From Micromonospora avicenniae (GTDB taxonomy: Bacteria > Actinomycetota > Actinomycetes > Mycobacteriales > Micromonosporaceae), in contig NZ_FTNF01000018.1 of assembly GCF_900156065.1 (NCBI RefSeq), positions 46,252-110,251 of the forward strand: DNA of 64,000 nt, read 5' to 3'. This document shows, piece by piece, positions 15,567-24,700 of the stretch (its first letter is position 1; every line of letters begins with the position of its first letter). The translations under genes and the position numbers were made by a program. The notes beneath the pieces were generated by a model, which had not been told where the DNA came from, did no database searches, and saw nothing but the letters and a program-made list of their open reading frames with translations.

Positions 15567-16957
15567 TTGACGCCCGCCTTGATCGCGTCCACGTCCTTCT
15601 TCGCGCGGCCGGCGGCCGCTGCGGCGTCGGACTTGCCGGCGATCACGTCGTTGAGCGCCTTCGGCACCGGCAGCTCACCGAGGATCGCGCCGACGAGCTT
15701 GCCCTGCCCCTGGGTCAGGCCCCAGCGTTGGAACGTGTCCGGGCTGGTGCGTAGCGCGTCGAGGACCTGGTCGCCGTACACCTCGGCGAGCGGCTTCTTG
15801 GCGTCGACCCCGGCCTGGCTGGTGTTCCACGCGGTGAGGAACTTCTCCGGCTCGCTCAGGGTGCCCTTGCGTACCGGGAACCGGCCCTCCGGAGACATGC
15901 CGAACCAGCGTGGGTAGGCGTCGTCGAGCAGGTACTCGACGAAGCTCTTCGCCGGGTCGGCGGCGGCGCCGTCGAGCACCGCCCAGGAGCTGATCTCGCC
16001 GTACTGGGCCGGCGCGGTGCCGTTCGGGCCCTTGATCGCGGTGACGAATCCGCTGTTCTTCGCGAGGAAGGCGGGGTCGGCGGCGCACTGCGGGCAGGTC
16101 GGTTTGGCGTCGTTGCGCAGACCGGCCAGCTCGTCGAGGACGAACGGCGACCAGATCAGCATGGCGGCCTTACCGGCGAAGTATGTGGCCCGGGTGGTCT
16201 CCACGTCCTGCGCGCCCTTGACCGAGTGGTCGCGCATCAGATTGCCGTAGAAGCGGAACGCTTCGACGCACTCCGGCGAGTCCAGCTTCACCGCCCCCGA
16301 GTCGTCGGTGAGCTGGCAGTTGTTGGCCAGCGCCAGGTGTTCGAAGGTCTGCTGGGTGAACACGTCGCCGGGAGCGGTCGCCGCGGTGATCCCGGCGATC
16401 CCGCCGGTGTTCAACCGGGCCGCCGCGGCGGCGATCCGTTCGTACGTGTCGGGGGCGGGCAGCCCGGCCGCGGCGAAGAGGTCCTTGCGGTAGACGAGCA
16501 GCTGGCCCCAGCCGTCGCTGGGCACGGCGAGCTGCCGGCCGTCGTCGGAGGTCAGTTCGACGGCCCGGGCCGAGAACGTCTGCCGTCCCAGCTCCTCGAC
16601 GACCTCCGCGTTCGCCGAGGGGTGCAGCAGTTCGTTGCCGGCCAGGGTGCGTACGCCGGCCAGCGACACCGAGCCGACCACGTCGGGCAGTTCCCCGGCG
16701 GCGGCGCTGGACGCGATCAGGGACGGGAACTGGTCCTCGTTGACGGTGACCAGCTCGACCTGGATCCCGGTCCGCGCGGTGAAGTCGGCGATGATCGCCC
16801 TGGTGGCGGTGACCCGGTCGGCGACGTCCTCCAGGCTCCACACGGTGATTTTCTTGTCGTCGCTGCCGGGCTCGTCGTCGCCGCAGGCCAGCAGGGTGGC
16901 TCCGGCGAGTGCCAGGGCCAGGGTGGCGGTGAGCGTCCGCATCGGAGCGAATGACAT
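15563..16957 (-). CDS. Extracellular sugar-binding lipoprotein of an ABC importer
   Basis: About 464 residues. The start at 16957 (AGAGGAG 8 bases upstream) gives a lipoprotein signal peptide, MRTLTATLALALAGATLLAC, with lipobox LLAC followed by an acidic Gly/Asp linker. The mature part is a family 1 solute-binding fold: ITVWSLEDVADRVTATRAII at the N-terminus, then AVPSDGWGQLLVYRKDLFAAAG, a segment typical of sugar binders (about residues 155-176). It captures an oligosaccharide or sugar alcohol outside the membrane for the two permeases encoded next. It is the first gene of the operon and diverges from a dehydrogenase-isomerase-glycosidase operon that presumably processes the imported sugar. 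Confidence 0.92.
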   Translation of the reverse strand: MSFAPMRTLTATLALALAGATLLACGDDEPGSDDKKITVWSLEDVADRVTATRAIIADFTARTGIQVELVTVNEDQFPSLIASSAAAGELPDVVGSVSLAGVRTLAGNELLHPSANAEVVEELGRQTFSARAVELTSDDGRQLAVPSDGWGQLLVYRKDLFAAAGLPAPDTYERIAAAAARLNTGGIAGITAATAPGDVFTQQTFEHLALANNCQLTDDSGAVKLDSPECVEAFRFYGNLMRDHSVKGAQDVETTRATYFAGKAAMLIWSPFVLDELAGLRNDAKPTCPQCAADPAFLAKNSGFVTAIKGPNGTAPAQYGEISSWAVLDGAAADPAKSFVEYLLDDAYPRWFGMSPEGRFPVRKGTLSEPEKFLTAWNTSQAGVDAKKPLAEVYGDQVLDALRTSPDTFQRWGLTQGQGKLVGAILGELPVPKALNDVIAGKSDAAAAAGRAKKDVDAIKAGVN

Positions 16958-16984
16958 CGGTGGCACTCCTCTCGAAGGGTACAT

Positions 16985-17074
16985 CGGGGATTCAACCCCT
17001 TCGATTGATCAATTACAAGACATATGCCGATTTTTTGTTTTACGATGGAGCCCGGCGCTACCGGGATGTGACTC
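16985..17074. promoter_or_regulatory. Divergent promoter region of the sugar locus
   Basis: This 90-base AT-rich island lies between the importer operon (minus) and the catabolic operon (plus). It contains the palindrome ATTGATCAAT (17004-17013) and a T-rich stretch (17030-17040). The palindrome is a candidate operator for coordinate control, but no regulator gene is adjacent and no -10/-35 pair is called with confidence. Confidence 0.5.
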
Positions 17075-18115
17075 ATGGTCAATTGGGTTGTCTCTCTCGC
17101 CGGGCCCCGACGGATCAGCCTGGAGCCCTGCCCCGTGGACCCACTCGGTCCGGGCGAGGTCCGCGTCCGCACCCGCTACTCCGGCATCTCCGCCGGCACC
17201 GAACTCACCCTCTACCGCGGCAGCAACCCGAGGCTGAGCAAGGACTGGGACGACGTCACCCGGATGTTCGTCCCCCGTCAGACCACCGTGCCGTACCCGC
17301 TGGTCGGCTTCGGTTACGAAGAGGTCGGCGAGGTCGTCGAGGTCGCCCCCGACGTGGTCGACCGGCAACGCGGCCAGACCGTCTGGGGCATCTGGGGGCA
17401 CCGCGCCGAGGCGGTCCTGCCCGCCGACGCCGTCCAGCCCCTGCCGCCCGGTCTCGACCCGCTCGCCGCCGTCTTCGCCCGCCCCGGCGCGATCGCCCTC
17501 ACCGCCGTGCTCGCCGGCGACCTGCACCTCGGGGACTGGGTCGGGGTCTTCGGGCAGGGCGTGATCGGGCTGCTCGCCACCCGGCTGGCGGTGCTCTCCG
17601 GAGCGCGCGTCGTGGCCGTGGACCGGGTCGCCGCCCGGCTCGGGCACGCCTGTCGCTACGGCGCCCGGGCGACCGTCGACGCGGGCGTCGAGTCTGCCGC
17701 GGACGTGCTGCGTGGCGCCACCGGTGGCCGGGGCGCCGACGTCTGCCTCGAGTTGTCCGGGGCGTACCCGGCACTGCACGAGGCGATACGGGCCACCACC
17801 CACGCCGGCCGCGTCGTGGCCGCCGGCTTCTACCAGGGGCAGGCCGCTGGCCTCGGCCTCGGCGAGGAGTTCCACCACAACCGGATCCAGTTGGTGGCGG
17901 CCCAGGTCTCCGGGCCGACGCCGGCGCCCGGCATGGCCGGCCGGTGGACCGGGACCCGGGTCGCCCAGACCTTCATGGAACTGGTGGCCGAGGGAGACGT
18001 GGACCCGCTGCCGCTGGTGAGTCACGTCGTCGACGCCGGCGCGGTGGCCGATGCGCTGGCGTTGCTCGACCGCGGTGACGGTGACGTCCTCCAAGTGGTG
18101 CTGAGGTTCGCATGA
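17075..18115 (+). CDS. Medium-chain alcohol/polyol dehydrogenase
   Basis: A 346-residue MDR-superfamily NAD(P)-dependent oxidoreductase. The N-terminal GroES-like domain includes PLGPGEVRVRTRYSGISAGT (about residues 25-44), and the Rossmann half has GDWVGVFGQGVIGLLATRLA (about 151-170), a G-x-G-x-x-G motif. The usual GHE zinc motif is replaced by GFGYEEVG (about 77-84) and the structural zinc cysteines are missing, so it may be a zinc-free member acting on a sugar or polyol. The stop overlaps the next start (ATGA). It is first in the catabolic operon diverging from the sugar importer, so it probably oxidises or reduces the imported sugar. Confidence 0.85.
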   Translation: MVNWVVSLAGPRRISLEPCPVDPLGPGEVRVRTRYSGISAGTELTLYRGSNPRLSKDWDDVTRMFVPRQTTVPYPLVGFGYEEVGEVVEVAPDVVDRQRGQTVWGIWGHRAEAVLPADAVQPLPPGLDPLAAVFARPGAIALTAVLAGDLHLGDWVGVFGQGVIGLLATRLAVLSGARVVAVDRVAARLGHACRYGARATVDAGVESAADVLRGATGGRGADVCLELSGAYPALHEAIRATTHAGRVVAAGFYQGQAAGLGLGEEFHHNRIQLVAAQVSGPTPAPGMAGRWTGTRVAQTFMELVAEGDVDPLPLVSHVVDAGAVADALALLDRGDGDVLQVVLRFA

Positions 18116-18930
18116 CCATCCACATCGCCTGCCAGGAGCAACTCCTGCCGGGCACCGACCTGATCCAGAAGTACGCGTTGGCCACCTCGCTCGGCTACGA
18201 CGGGGTCGAGCTGCGGGGGCGTGGCGATCTGGCGTTCGCTCGCCGGCTGCCCGAACTTCGCCGGGCCCGCGCCGCAGGCGTGGTGATGCCCACCGTCTGC
18301 GTCGAAATGGACCATTTCATCGGCGACTTCGACCCGGCACGTTCCGCCGACGCCGTGCGGAACCTGCGTTCCCAGCTCTCGGTGATCGCCGAGCTGGGCG
18401 GGACCGGCGTCATGACCCCCGCGGCGTGGGGGATGTTCTCCCGGCGGCTGCCGCCGTTCGAGCCGCCCCGGCCGCCGTCCGGCGACCGCCAGGTGCTGGT
18501 GGACGCCCTCGGCGCGCTCGGCGAGCACGCCCGCGCCGAGGGGGTCACCGTCTTCCTGGAGCCGCTCAACCGGTACGAGGACCACATGGTCAACCGGCTC
18601 GACGAGGCGGTCGCGCTCTGCGCCGCGGTCGGGTTGCCCTCGGTACGGGTGGTCGCCGACACCTTCCACATGAACATCGAGGAGGACGACGTGCACCGGG
18701 CGCTGCGCTCCGCCGCGCCGTACCTCGGGCACGTCCAGGTGAGCGACTCCAACCGGTACCAGCCGGGCGCGGGTCATCTCGACTGGCCGGCGCTGGTGCG
18801 CACCCTGCTCGAGATCGGCTACCGGGGATGGCTGGCCCTGGAGTGCCGGCTCCGTGGTGACCCGGTGCGGGCGTTGCAGCAGGCCGTCACGGTGCTGCGG
18901 CACGCCGAACCCCGGCAGGCGGCGGCGTGA
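18112..18930 (+). CDS. Sugar phosphate isomerase/epimerase family TIM-barrel protein
   Basis: A 272-residue xylose-isomerase-like TIM barrel (AP-endonuclease 2 fold). Metal-ligand positions are visible: VFLEPLNRYEDHMVN (Glu, about residues 145-159), VVADTFHMNIEEDD (Asp and His, about 180-193), HVQVSDSNRYQPGAGH (His, about 205-220) and LALECRL (Glu, about 241-247). These match the divalent-cation site of hydroxypyruvate isomerase- and IolE-like enzymes. It overlaps the dehydrogenase by four bases (ATGA) and the glycosidase by four (GTGA). Probable role: isomerising or epimerising the keto-sugar made by the dehydrogenase. Confidence 0.88.
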   Translation: MTIHIACQEQLLPGTDLIQKYALATSLGYDGVELRGRGDLAFARRLPELRRARAAGVVMPTVCVEMDHFIGDFDPARSADAVRNLRSQLSVIAELGGTGVMTPAAWGMFSRRLPPFEPPRPPSGDRQVLVDALGALGEHARAEGVTVFLEPLNRYEDHMVNRLDEAVALCAAVGLPSVRVVADTFHMNIEEDDVHRALRSAAPYLGHVQVSDSNRYQPGAGHLDWPALVRTLLEIGYRGWLALECRLRGDPVRALQQAVTVLRHAEPRQAAA

Positions 18931-20336
18931 GCACCGGCGGCCCGCCCGACGGTTCGCCCGACGAGGTGAGGAGCGCACCGCCTGACGGCGGGGCCGTCGA
19001 CGGGCCGGGTGGCGACGTCGAACGGCTGCGCCGGGTCGCCGTGGCCACCCTCGAGGCCAACTGGGAGCACGACCACACCGTGCCGTCCCGCACCCTCTAT
19101 CCCCACCAGTGGAGCTGGGACTCGGCGTTCATGGCGATCGGGTGGGCCCACCTTCGCCCCGAGTACGCCTGGCGGGAGCTGGAGAGCCTGTTCCGGGCCC
19201 AGTGGGCCGACGGTCGGGTGCCGCACATCGTGTTCAACCCCCGGCTGCCGGTCGGGGCGTACTTTCCCGGGCCCGAGTTCTGGGCATCGGAGCGGGCCGA
19301 GGCGGCGCCGACCATCGCCACCTCCGGCCTGGTCCAGCCGCCGGTGCACGCGCTCGCGGCCTGGCTCGCGTACCGGCGGGCCCCCTCGGACCCGGCTCGC
19401 GCGGCGCTGCGCCGGCTCTATCCCCGGCTGGTGGCCCAGCAGCGCTACCTGGCCACCCGGCGGGATGTGGGCGGCGCGGGGCTGGCCTGTGTGGTGCACC
19501 CGTGGGAGTCCGGGCTGGACAACAGCCCCGCCTGGGACGCCCCGATGGCGGCGGTCGCGGCCGACGAGGCGGTGATGCGGGCGTACCGCCGGCACGACAC
19601 CGCCCACGCTCCGGCCGCGCACCGGCCCACGGACCTGGACTACGCGCGGTACGTGACGATCGTCGCCTCGTACCGGGACGGCGGCTACCGGGACGCGGAA
19701 CTGGCCCGGCGGCATCCGTTCCTGGTCGAGTGCCCGCTGTTCAACGCGGCGGCGGGGGCGGCCGAGCACGCGCTGGCCGCGATCGCGCCGCTGGTCGACG
19801 CCGACCCGGGGCCGCACCGCGAACGAGCCGCTCGGATCACCGAGGCGCTGGTACGCCGGCTGTACGACCCGGCCACCGGGACGTTCCAGCCCCGGGACCT
19901 GCGGACCGGGCGGCTGGTACCGGCGCGGACGGTGCTGGGCCTCGCGCCGTTGATCCTTCCGGACCTACCGGCCTCGCAGGTCACGGCGGTCGTCGCCGAG
20001 GCGTGTTCGGCCCGGTTCGGGGTGGCGGGGCGGATGTCGCGGCCGCTGCCCAGCTACGACCGGACCGCGCCGGACTTCGAGCCGCTGCGCTACTGGCGCG
20101 GTCCGAGCTGGATGAACATCAACTGGCTGGTCCGCCGTGGCCTGCTCGGCCACGGGCGGGCCGACCTGGCAACCGGACTGGGGCGGTCCATGGCCGAGCT
20201 GGTGGCGACCGCCGGCTGCCACGAGTACTTCCACCCGGACACCGGGGCGGGGCTCGGCTCGGCAGCGTTCGGCTGGACCGCCGCGCTCCTGCTCGACCTG
20301 CTCGCCGACGAACGCGCGCCGGCTCCCGCGATCTGA
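18927..20336 (+). CDS. GH63/MGH1-like (alpha/alpha)6-barrel glycoside hydrolase
   Basis: A 469-residue cytoplasmic protein with no signal peptide. YPHQWSWDSAFMAIGWAHL (about residues 54-72) is the first conserved motif of trehalase/GH63/mannosylglycerate-hydrolase-like enzymes, with the W-D-S core. VHPWESGLDNSPAWD (about 190-204) carries the conserved E-S-G-x-D-N-S motif with the catalytic acid, and YWRGPSWMNINWL (about 389-401) and HEYFHPDTGAGLGSAAFGWT (about 431-450) complete the active-site signature. The start overlaps the isomerase stop. It probably hydrolyses an alpha-glucoside or mannoside taken up by the divergent importer; exact specificity is unknown. Confidence 0.88.
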   Translation: MSTGGPPDGSPDEVRSAPPDGGAVDGPGGDVERLRRVAVATLEANWEHDHTVPSRTLYPHQWSWDSAFMAIGWAHLRPEYAWRELESLFRAQWADGRVPHIVFNPRLPVGAYFPGPEFWASERAEAAPTIATSGLVQPPVHALAAWLAYRRAPSDPARAALRRLYPRLVAQQRYLATRRDVGGAGLACVVHPWESGLDNSPAWDAPMAAVAADEAVMRAYRRHDTAHAPAAHRPTDLDYARYVTIVASYRDGGYRDAELARRHPFLVECPLFNAAAGAAEHALAAIAPLVDADPGPHRERAARITEALVRRLYDPATGTFQPRDLRTGRLVPARTVLGLAPLILPDLPASQVTAVVAEACSARFGVAGRMSRPLPSYDRTAPDFEPLRYWRGPSWMNINWLVRRGLLGHGRADLATGLGRSMAELVATAGCHEYFHPDTGAGLGSAAFGWTAALLLDLLADERAPAPAI

Positions 20337-20373
20337 ACCGGCAGTCACCCGTGTCGGCGCGTGCCGGTCGGTG

Positions 20374-20416
20374 CACCGGGTGGGCGCGGGCCCCCAGCGC
20401 ACGCGCCCACCCGGTG
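20374..20416 (+). terminator. Hairpin terminator of the sugar catabolic operon
   Basis: Fifteen-bp perfect stem (CACCGGGTGGGCGCG / CGCGCCCACCCGGTG) with a 13-base loop, 37 bases past the glycosidase stop. The rest of the 269-base gap before the NUDIX gene shows nothing further. Confidence 0.75.
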
Positions 20417-20605
20417 GTCTCTGTCGCGGGCCGACGGCCCGGACGACGACCGGTGTACGCGATGGAGCATCGACCAGATGGCCGCTGCCGACGGTCGAAC
20501 AGCCGCGGCGGACTTGCGTCGTGTCGCACTTCCGCCACCCCGGCTGCCGCCGGAAGCCGGCGCGGGCGGGTGTCTACGATGTGCGCCGAGGGCGGAGGGG
20601 GCGTC

Positions 20606-21004
20606 ATGACCGGAATCGACAAGGTCGCCTGGATTCTGTTGACGGACGGGCAGATCCTCAGCACCCGCTCGCAGGGCCGGGATGTCTGGTACCTGCCCGG
20701 CGGTAAACGGGAGCCGGGCGAGAGCGACCGGGACACTCTGCGTCGCGAGATCGCCGAGGAGCTCAGCGTCGAGGTGGACGTGGCGAGCGCGGTGCACGTC
20801 GGGACGTTCACCGCGCAGGCGCACGGTCACGCCGCCGGTGTCGAGGTGCGGATGACCTGCTACACCGCCGGCTATCGAGGTACCTTGCGTCCGGCCGGCG
20901 AGATCGCCGAGTCGGCCTGGCTCGGGTACGCCGACCGAGACCGGGTCTCCGCGGTCGACCAGATCATCTTCGATCACCTGCACGCCGCGGATCTGCTGCG
21001 CTGA
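20606..21004 (+). CDS. NUDIX hydrolase
   Basis: A 132-residue single NUDIX domain. The Nudix box is complete: GGKREPGESDRDTLRREIAE and ELSVEV (about residues 32-57), giving G-x5-E-x7-R-E-I-x-E-E-L. It should hydrolyse a nucleoside-diphosphate-linked substrate such as an oxidised nucleotide or sugar nucleotide, with Mg2+. The ATG at 20606 has GGAGGGGG upstream; an in-frame ATG nine codons earlier is less well placed. It is a single gene between the sugar operon and a DUF2267 gene, with no metabolic hint from its neighbours. Confidence 0.92.
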   Translation: MTGIDKVAWILLTDGQILSTRSQGRDVWYLPGGKREPGESDRDTLRREIAEELSVEVDVASAVHVGTFTAQAHGHAAGVEVRMTCYTAGYRGTLRPAGEIAESAWLGYADRDRVSAVDQIIFDHLHAADLLR

Positions 21005-21069
21005 TCCGGCTCTGGTTTGCCGGTCGTGGGCAGGGGTAAGCGCCGGGCCGGTGACGAAGGAGGCGCGGC

Positions 21070-21468
21070 GTGCGGTTTCCCCGCTTCATCGACGCGGTGT
21101 CCCGGCGGTCCGGGCTGCCGCCGGAGCAGGCCGCCACGATCGCCCGCGCGGTGCTGCAGACGATGGCGGAGCGGGTCACCGGGCGCCCGGCGGACGATCT
21201 GGCCGGGCGGCTCCCGGACGAGCTGGACGGCTACCTCTCCGGACCGGATGCGGACGCGGGACCGACGCCCGCCGGCCCCGGTGAGTTTCTGCGCCGGGTG
21301 GGGGAGCGGGCCGGGGTGGACGAGGTGACCGCCCAGGTGGGTACCGGCGCGGTGTTCGCCACTCTCCGGGAGGCGGTCACGGTCGCCGAGTTCCGGGAGA
21401 TGGTGGCGCGACTGCCGATGAGCGCCGACGGTGCGGTCGAGCCGCTTCCTCCGTCGTACGATGGTTGA
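21070..21468 (+). CDS. DUF2267 domain protein
   Basis: A 132-residue helical protein. Two halves each resemble the DUF2267 repeat: FIDAVSRRSGLPPEQAATI followed by LQTMAERVTGRPADDLAGRL with LPDELDGYL, and FLRRVGERAGVDEVTAQ with VFATLREAVTVAEFREMVA plus LP. The family is common in actinobacteria and its function is unknown. The GTG start has GAAGGAGG 6 bases upstream. It is the last ordinary gene before the biosynthetic cluster, with a 270-base gap after it. Confidence 0.88.
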   Translation: MRFPRFIDAVSRRSGLPPEQAATIARAVLQTMAERVTGRPADDLAGRLPDELDGYLSGPDADAGPTPAGPGEFLRRVGERAGVDEVTAQVGTGAVFATLREAVTVAEFREMVARLPMSADGAVEPLPPSYDG

Positions 21469-21735
21469 GCGCGGACCACCCGCGCGTTCCTGTCCAAGGT
21501 CCGACATCCGGCGAAGTTCCGGAAATTTGTCGGCGACATGGCACGCGAGCCGGAAGATTGACCGTTTCTTGCGCTCTATGCCCCAATTACTCTGGGTGCT
21601 AGAGGGATGATCGGTCTGTTTCCCCCGCCCCTCGTCTGAGGCTCCGGTCGGCTCTTCGGTCGAACTCTCATCGACGAACTCTTCTCCCAGGCATCGAGAC
21701 TTATGCTGCTGTCAATGTGAAGTCCTGGGGGGATC
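21469..21735 (+). promoter_or_regulatory. Upstream region of the NRPS-PKS cluster
   Basis: A 267-base gene-free stretch, less GC-rich than its flanks, and the only intergenic space that can hold the main promoter for the 25-kb cluster. TTGACC at 21559 is a possible -35 box but no convincing -10 follows at the right distance; TATGCT near 21702 is another candidate -10. No dyad operator or regulator gene was recognised. The region ends in the GGGGGG Shine-Dalgarno of the short leader ORF. Confidence 0.45.
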
Positions 21736-21795
21736 ATGATCACGGCTGTCTATTGCCGCGCGTCTGTCCATAGTGGACATAACTCCACGTCCTGA
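21736..21795 (+). CDS. Possible 19-codon leader peptide coupled to the first NRPS gene
   Basis: ATG at 21736 is preceded by CCTGGGGGGATC, the best ribosome site in this region. It opens a 19-residue frame, MITAVYCRASVHSGHNSTS, whose TGA (21793-21795) lies one base before the ATG at 21797 of the NRPS gene. This geometry is typical of a translationally coupled leader. The NRPS ATG itself has no good Shine-Dalgarno, which supports coupling. Alternatively the NRPS starts at GTG 21773 and the short frame is chance. It encodes no recognised motif. Confidence 0.45.
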   Translation: MITAVYCRASVHSGHNSTS

Positions 21796-21796
21796 C

Positions 21797-24700
21797 ATGA
21801 GCGACGAGACGCTGATCCATCGCTTCGGCGATGTCGCCGCCGCCTGTGCCGAACATGCCGCAGTGCTCACCGAGACCCGGCGGCTCACCTACGCCGAGCT
21901 GGCCGGCCTCGCCGGCGGGTACGCCGAGGCACTGGTCGCGGGCGGGGCCCGGGCGGGCGACCGGGTCGGGCTGCTGACCGCGCACGGGCACCACACCATC
22001 GCCGCCGTCCTCGGCACGCTCGCCGCCGGCTGCGCGTACGTGCCACTCGATCCGGGCTACCCGCACCACCGGTTGCGGCACATGCTCGACGGCGCCGGAG
22101 TGACCACCATCCTCTGCGCCGCCGAGCACGAGGAACTCGCCGCGGCGCTCGCCGCCGGTCGGCCGGACACCCGCGTCCTCGTCGTGGCGGACCCCCGCCC
22201 CGCCCCGCTGCGCCCGCAACCGGTCGACCCCGACGCGCTGGCGTACGTGCTGTTCACCTCGGGCTCGACCGGCGTGCCCAAAGCGGTCGGGCAGACCCAC
22301 CGCAACCTGCTGCACGTGGTGCGCAACCAGATCGACACCCTTCAGATCGGACCCGACGACCGGCTCAGCCTGCTCGCCTCGTTCAGCTTCGACGCGGCCA
22401 TCCCCGACCTCTATCCGGCGCTGCTCACCGGCGCCGCGGTCGTCCCCGTCGACCTGCGCCGGCACGGGCTGGCGTACGCCGTCGAGCAGCTCGCCCGCCA
22501 CGGCGTCACCATCTACCACTCGACGCCCACGGTCTACCGCTTCCTGCTGGACGTGCCCGGCGTCGAACGGCTCGACCGGGTACGGGTGGTGCTGCTCGGC
22601 GGGGAACAGGCCAGCCACGCCGACGCCGCTCGTGGACGGGGACGGTTCGCCCCCGGATGCATGCTGGTCAACGGCTACGGCGCCACCGAGATGACCTTCG
22701 CGGCCCGGTACGCGCTGCCGCTGGCGCAGGCCGACCCGGCCGCCACCGGGGCGTTGCCGATCGGGGCCGCGCTGCCCGGCTACCAGCTGCGGCTGGCCGA
22801 GAACGGCGAGATCGTCGTGCGTAGTGCCCACCTCGCCCCCGGCTACCTCGACCGGCACAGCGACCGGTTCTTCACCGACCCCGACGGCGTGCCGGCGTAC
22901 CGTACGGGCGACCTGGGCGAGTGGCTGCCCACCGGCGAGCTGCGCTGCCTCGGCCGGCTGGACCGGCAGGTCAAGGTGCGCGGCTTCCGGATCGAACTGA
23001 CCGAGATCGAGGCGCTGCTCGCCGCCGAACCGGGCGTCGCAGGCGTCCGGGCCGTCGCCCGCGACGGCGAGTTGCTGGCGTACGTCCGACCCGCCGCCGG
23101 GCCGCTCGACCCGGCCGCGCTGCGTACCGCGCTCGCCCGCCGGTTGCCCGAGTACGCGCTGCCCCGCGCCGTGGTGCCGGTCGACGATTTCCCACTCACC
23201 GTCACCGGCAAGGTCGACGAGCGGGCGCTGCCGGACCCGGAGCACACCGTGCCGCCCGGACCGGGACCGGCCACACCGACCGAGCGGGACGTGCACGACA
23301 TCTGGCGCGCGGTGCTCGGGCGCGACCACGTCGGGCGCACCGACAACTTCTTCGACGTCGGCGGGCAGTCCCTGCTCCTCGGTCAGGTGCAGCAGCGCCT
23401 CGCCGAGCGGTTCGGGGTGCGGCTACCCATGCTGCGCCTCTTCGAGCACCCCACCGTGGCCGCGCAGGCCCGGCTGCTCGACGAACCGCGGCCTGCCGAC
23501 CGCGTACCGGCTTCCGTGCCGGACGTGCCGGCCGCCGATCGGGCATCGGCTCCCGTGCCGGACGTGCCGGCCGCCGATCGGGCGCCGGCTCCCGTGCTGG
23601 TCACGCCGCTCGCGCCGTCGGTGGCCGCGCGCGCGTACACCGGCGACGAGATCGCCGTGGTGGGTCTCGCCGGCCGATTCCCCGGCGCTCCCGACGTGAC
23701 CACCTTCTGGTGGAACCTCTGCGCCGGGGTGGACTCGATCCACGATCACACCGACGCGGAACTGGCCGAACTCGGCATCGGGCCGACGTTGCGCGCCGAT
23801 CCCCGGCACGTACGGGCCGCCGGCCGGCTCGACGGTGTCGCCGACTTCGACGCGGAGTTCTTCTCCTTCGGTGCGCAGGAGGCGGCCCGCACCGACCCGC
23901 AGCACCGGCTCTTCCTCGAGACCGCCTGGGAGGCGCTGGAGGACGCCGGGCACGACCCGACCCGGTTCCCCGGCCTGATCGGCGTCTACTCGGCCACCTC
24001 CGCCAACCGTTACTTCCTGTTCCACCTCATGGACAACCCGGTGGTGGTGGGTGAGGTGGACCCGGACGACTGGGAGGCCCGGCTGATCGGCCGCCAGTTC
24101 ACCGACCACCTGCCCGGGCAGGTCTCGTACCGGCTGGGGCTGACCGGGCCGGCGGTGGCCGTGCAGAGCGCCTGCTCCAGTTCCCTGGTCGCGGTCTGCC
24201 TCGCCGCGCAGAGCCTGGCCGACTACCAGTGCGACATCGCGCTCGCCGGCGGCGTCAACGTCACCTGGCCCCGCTACCGGCACACCCCTGGCGGGCTCGC
24301 CTCCCCCGACGGTCGGTGCCGCGCCTTCGACGAGGCGGCCAACGGCTCCGGGTTCGGCTCGGGCGTCGGCGTGGTCGCGCTGCGCCGGCTCGCCGACGCC
24401 CAGGCCGACGGAGACCGGATCTACGCGATCCTGCCCGGCTGGGCGGTCACCAACGATGGCCCGGACCGCGCCGGATACGCCGTACCCGGACCGGCCGGGC
24501 AGGCCGCCGCGGTGGCGAACGCGCTCGCCGCCGCCGAGGTGGCCCCCGGCGAGGTCCGCCTCATCGAGACGCACGGCAGCGGCACCCCGCTCGGTGACGC
24601 CATCGAGGTGGCCGCCCTGCACGAGGTGTACGCGGGTGGGCCGGCCGAGAGCTGCGCGCTCGGTTCGGTGAAGACGAACATCGGCCACCTGGACGCCGGC

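Noticed and set aside
19109..20605. Plus-strand frame continuing from inside the glycosidase gene into the NUDIX gene
   Set aside because: Only the last 132 residues form a NUDIX domain with its own ribosome site. The upstream part is an out-of-frame shadow of the glycosidase.
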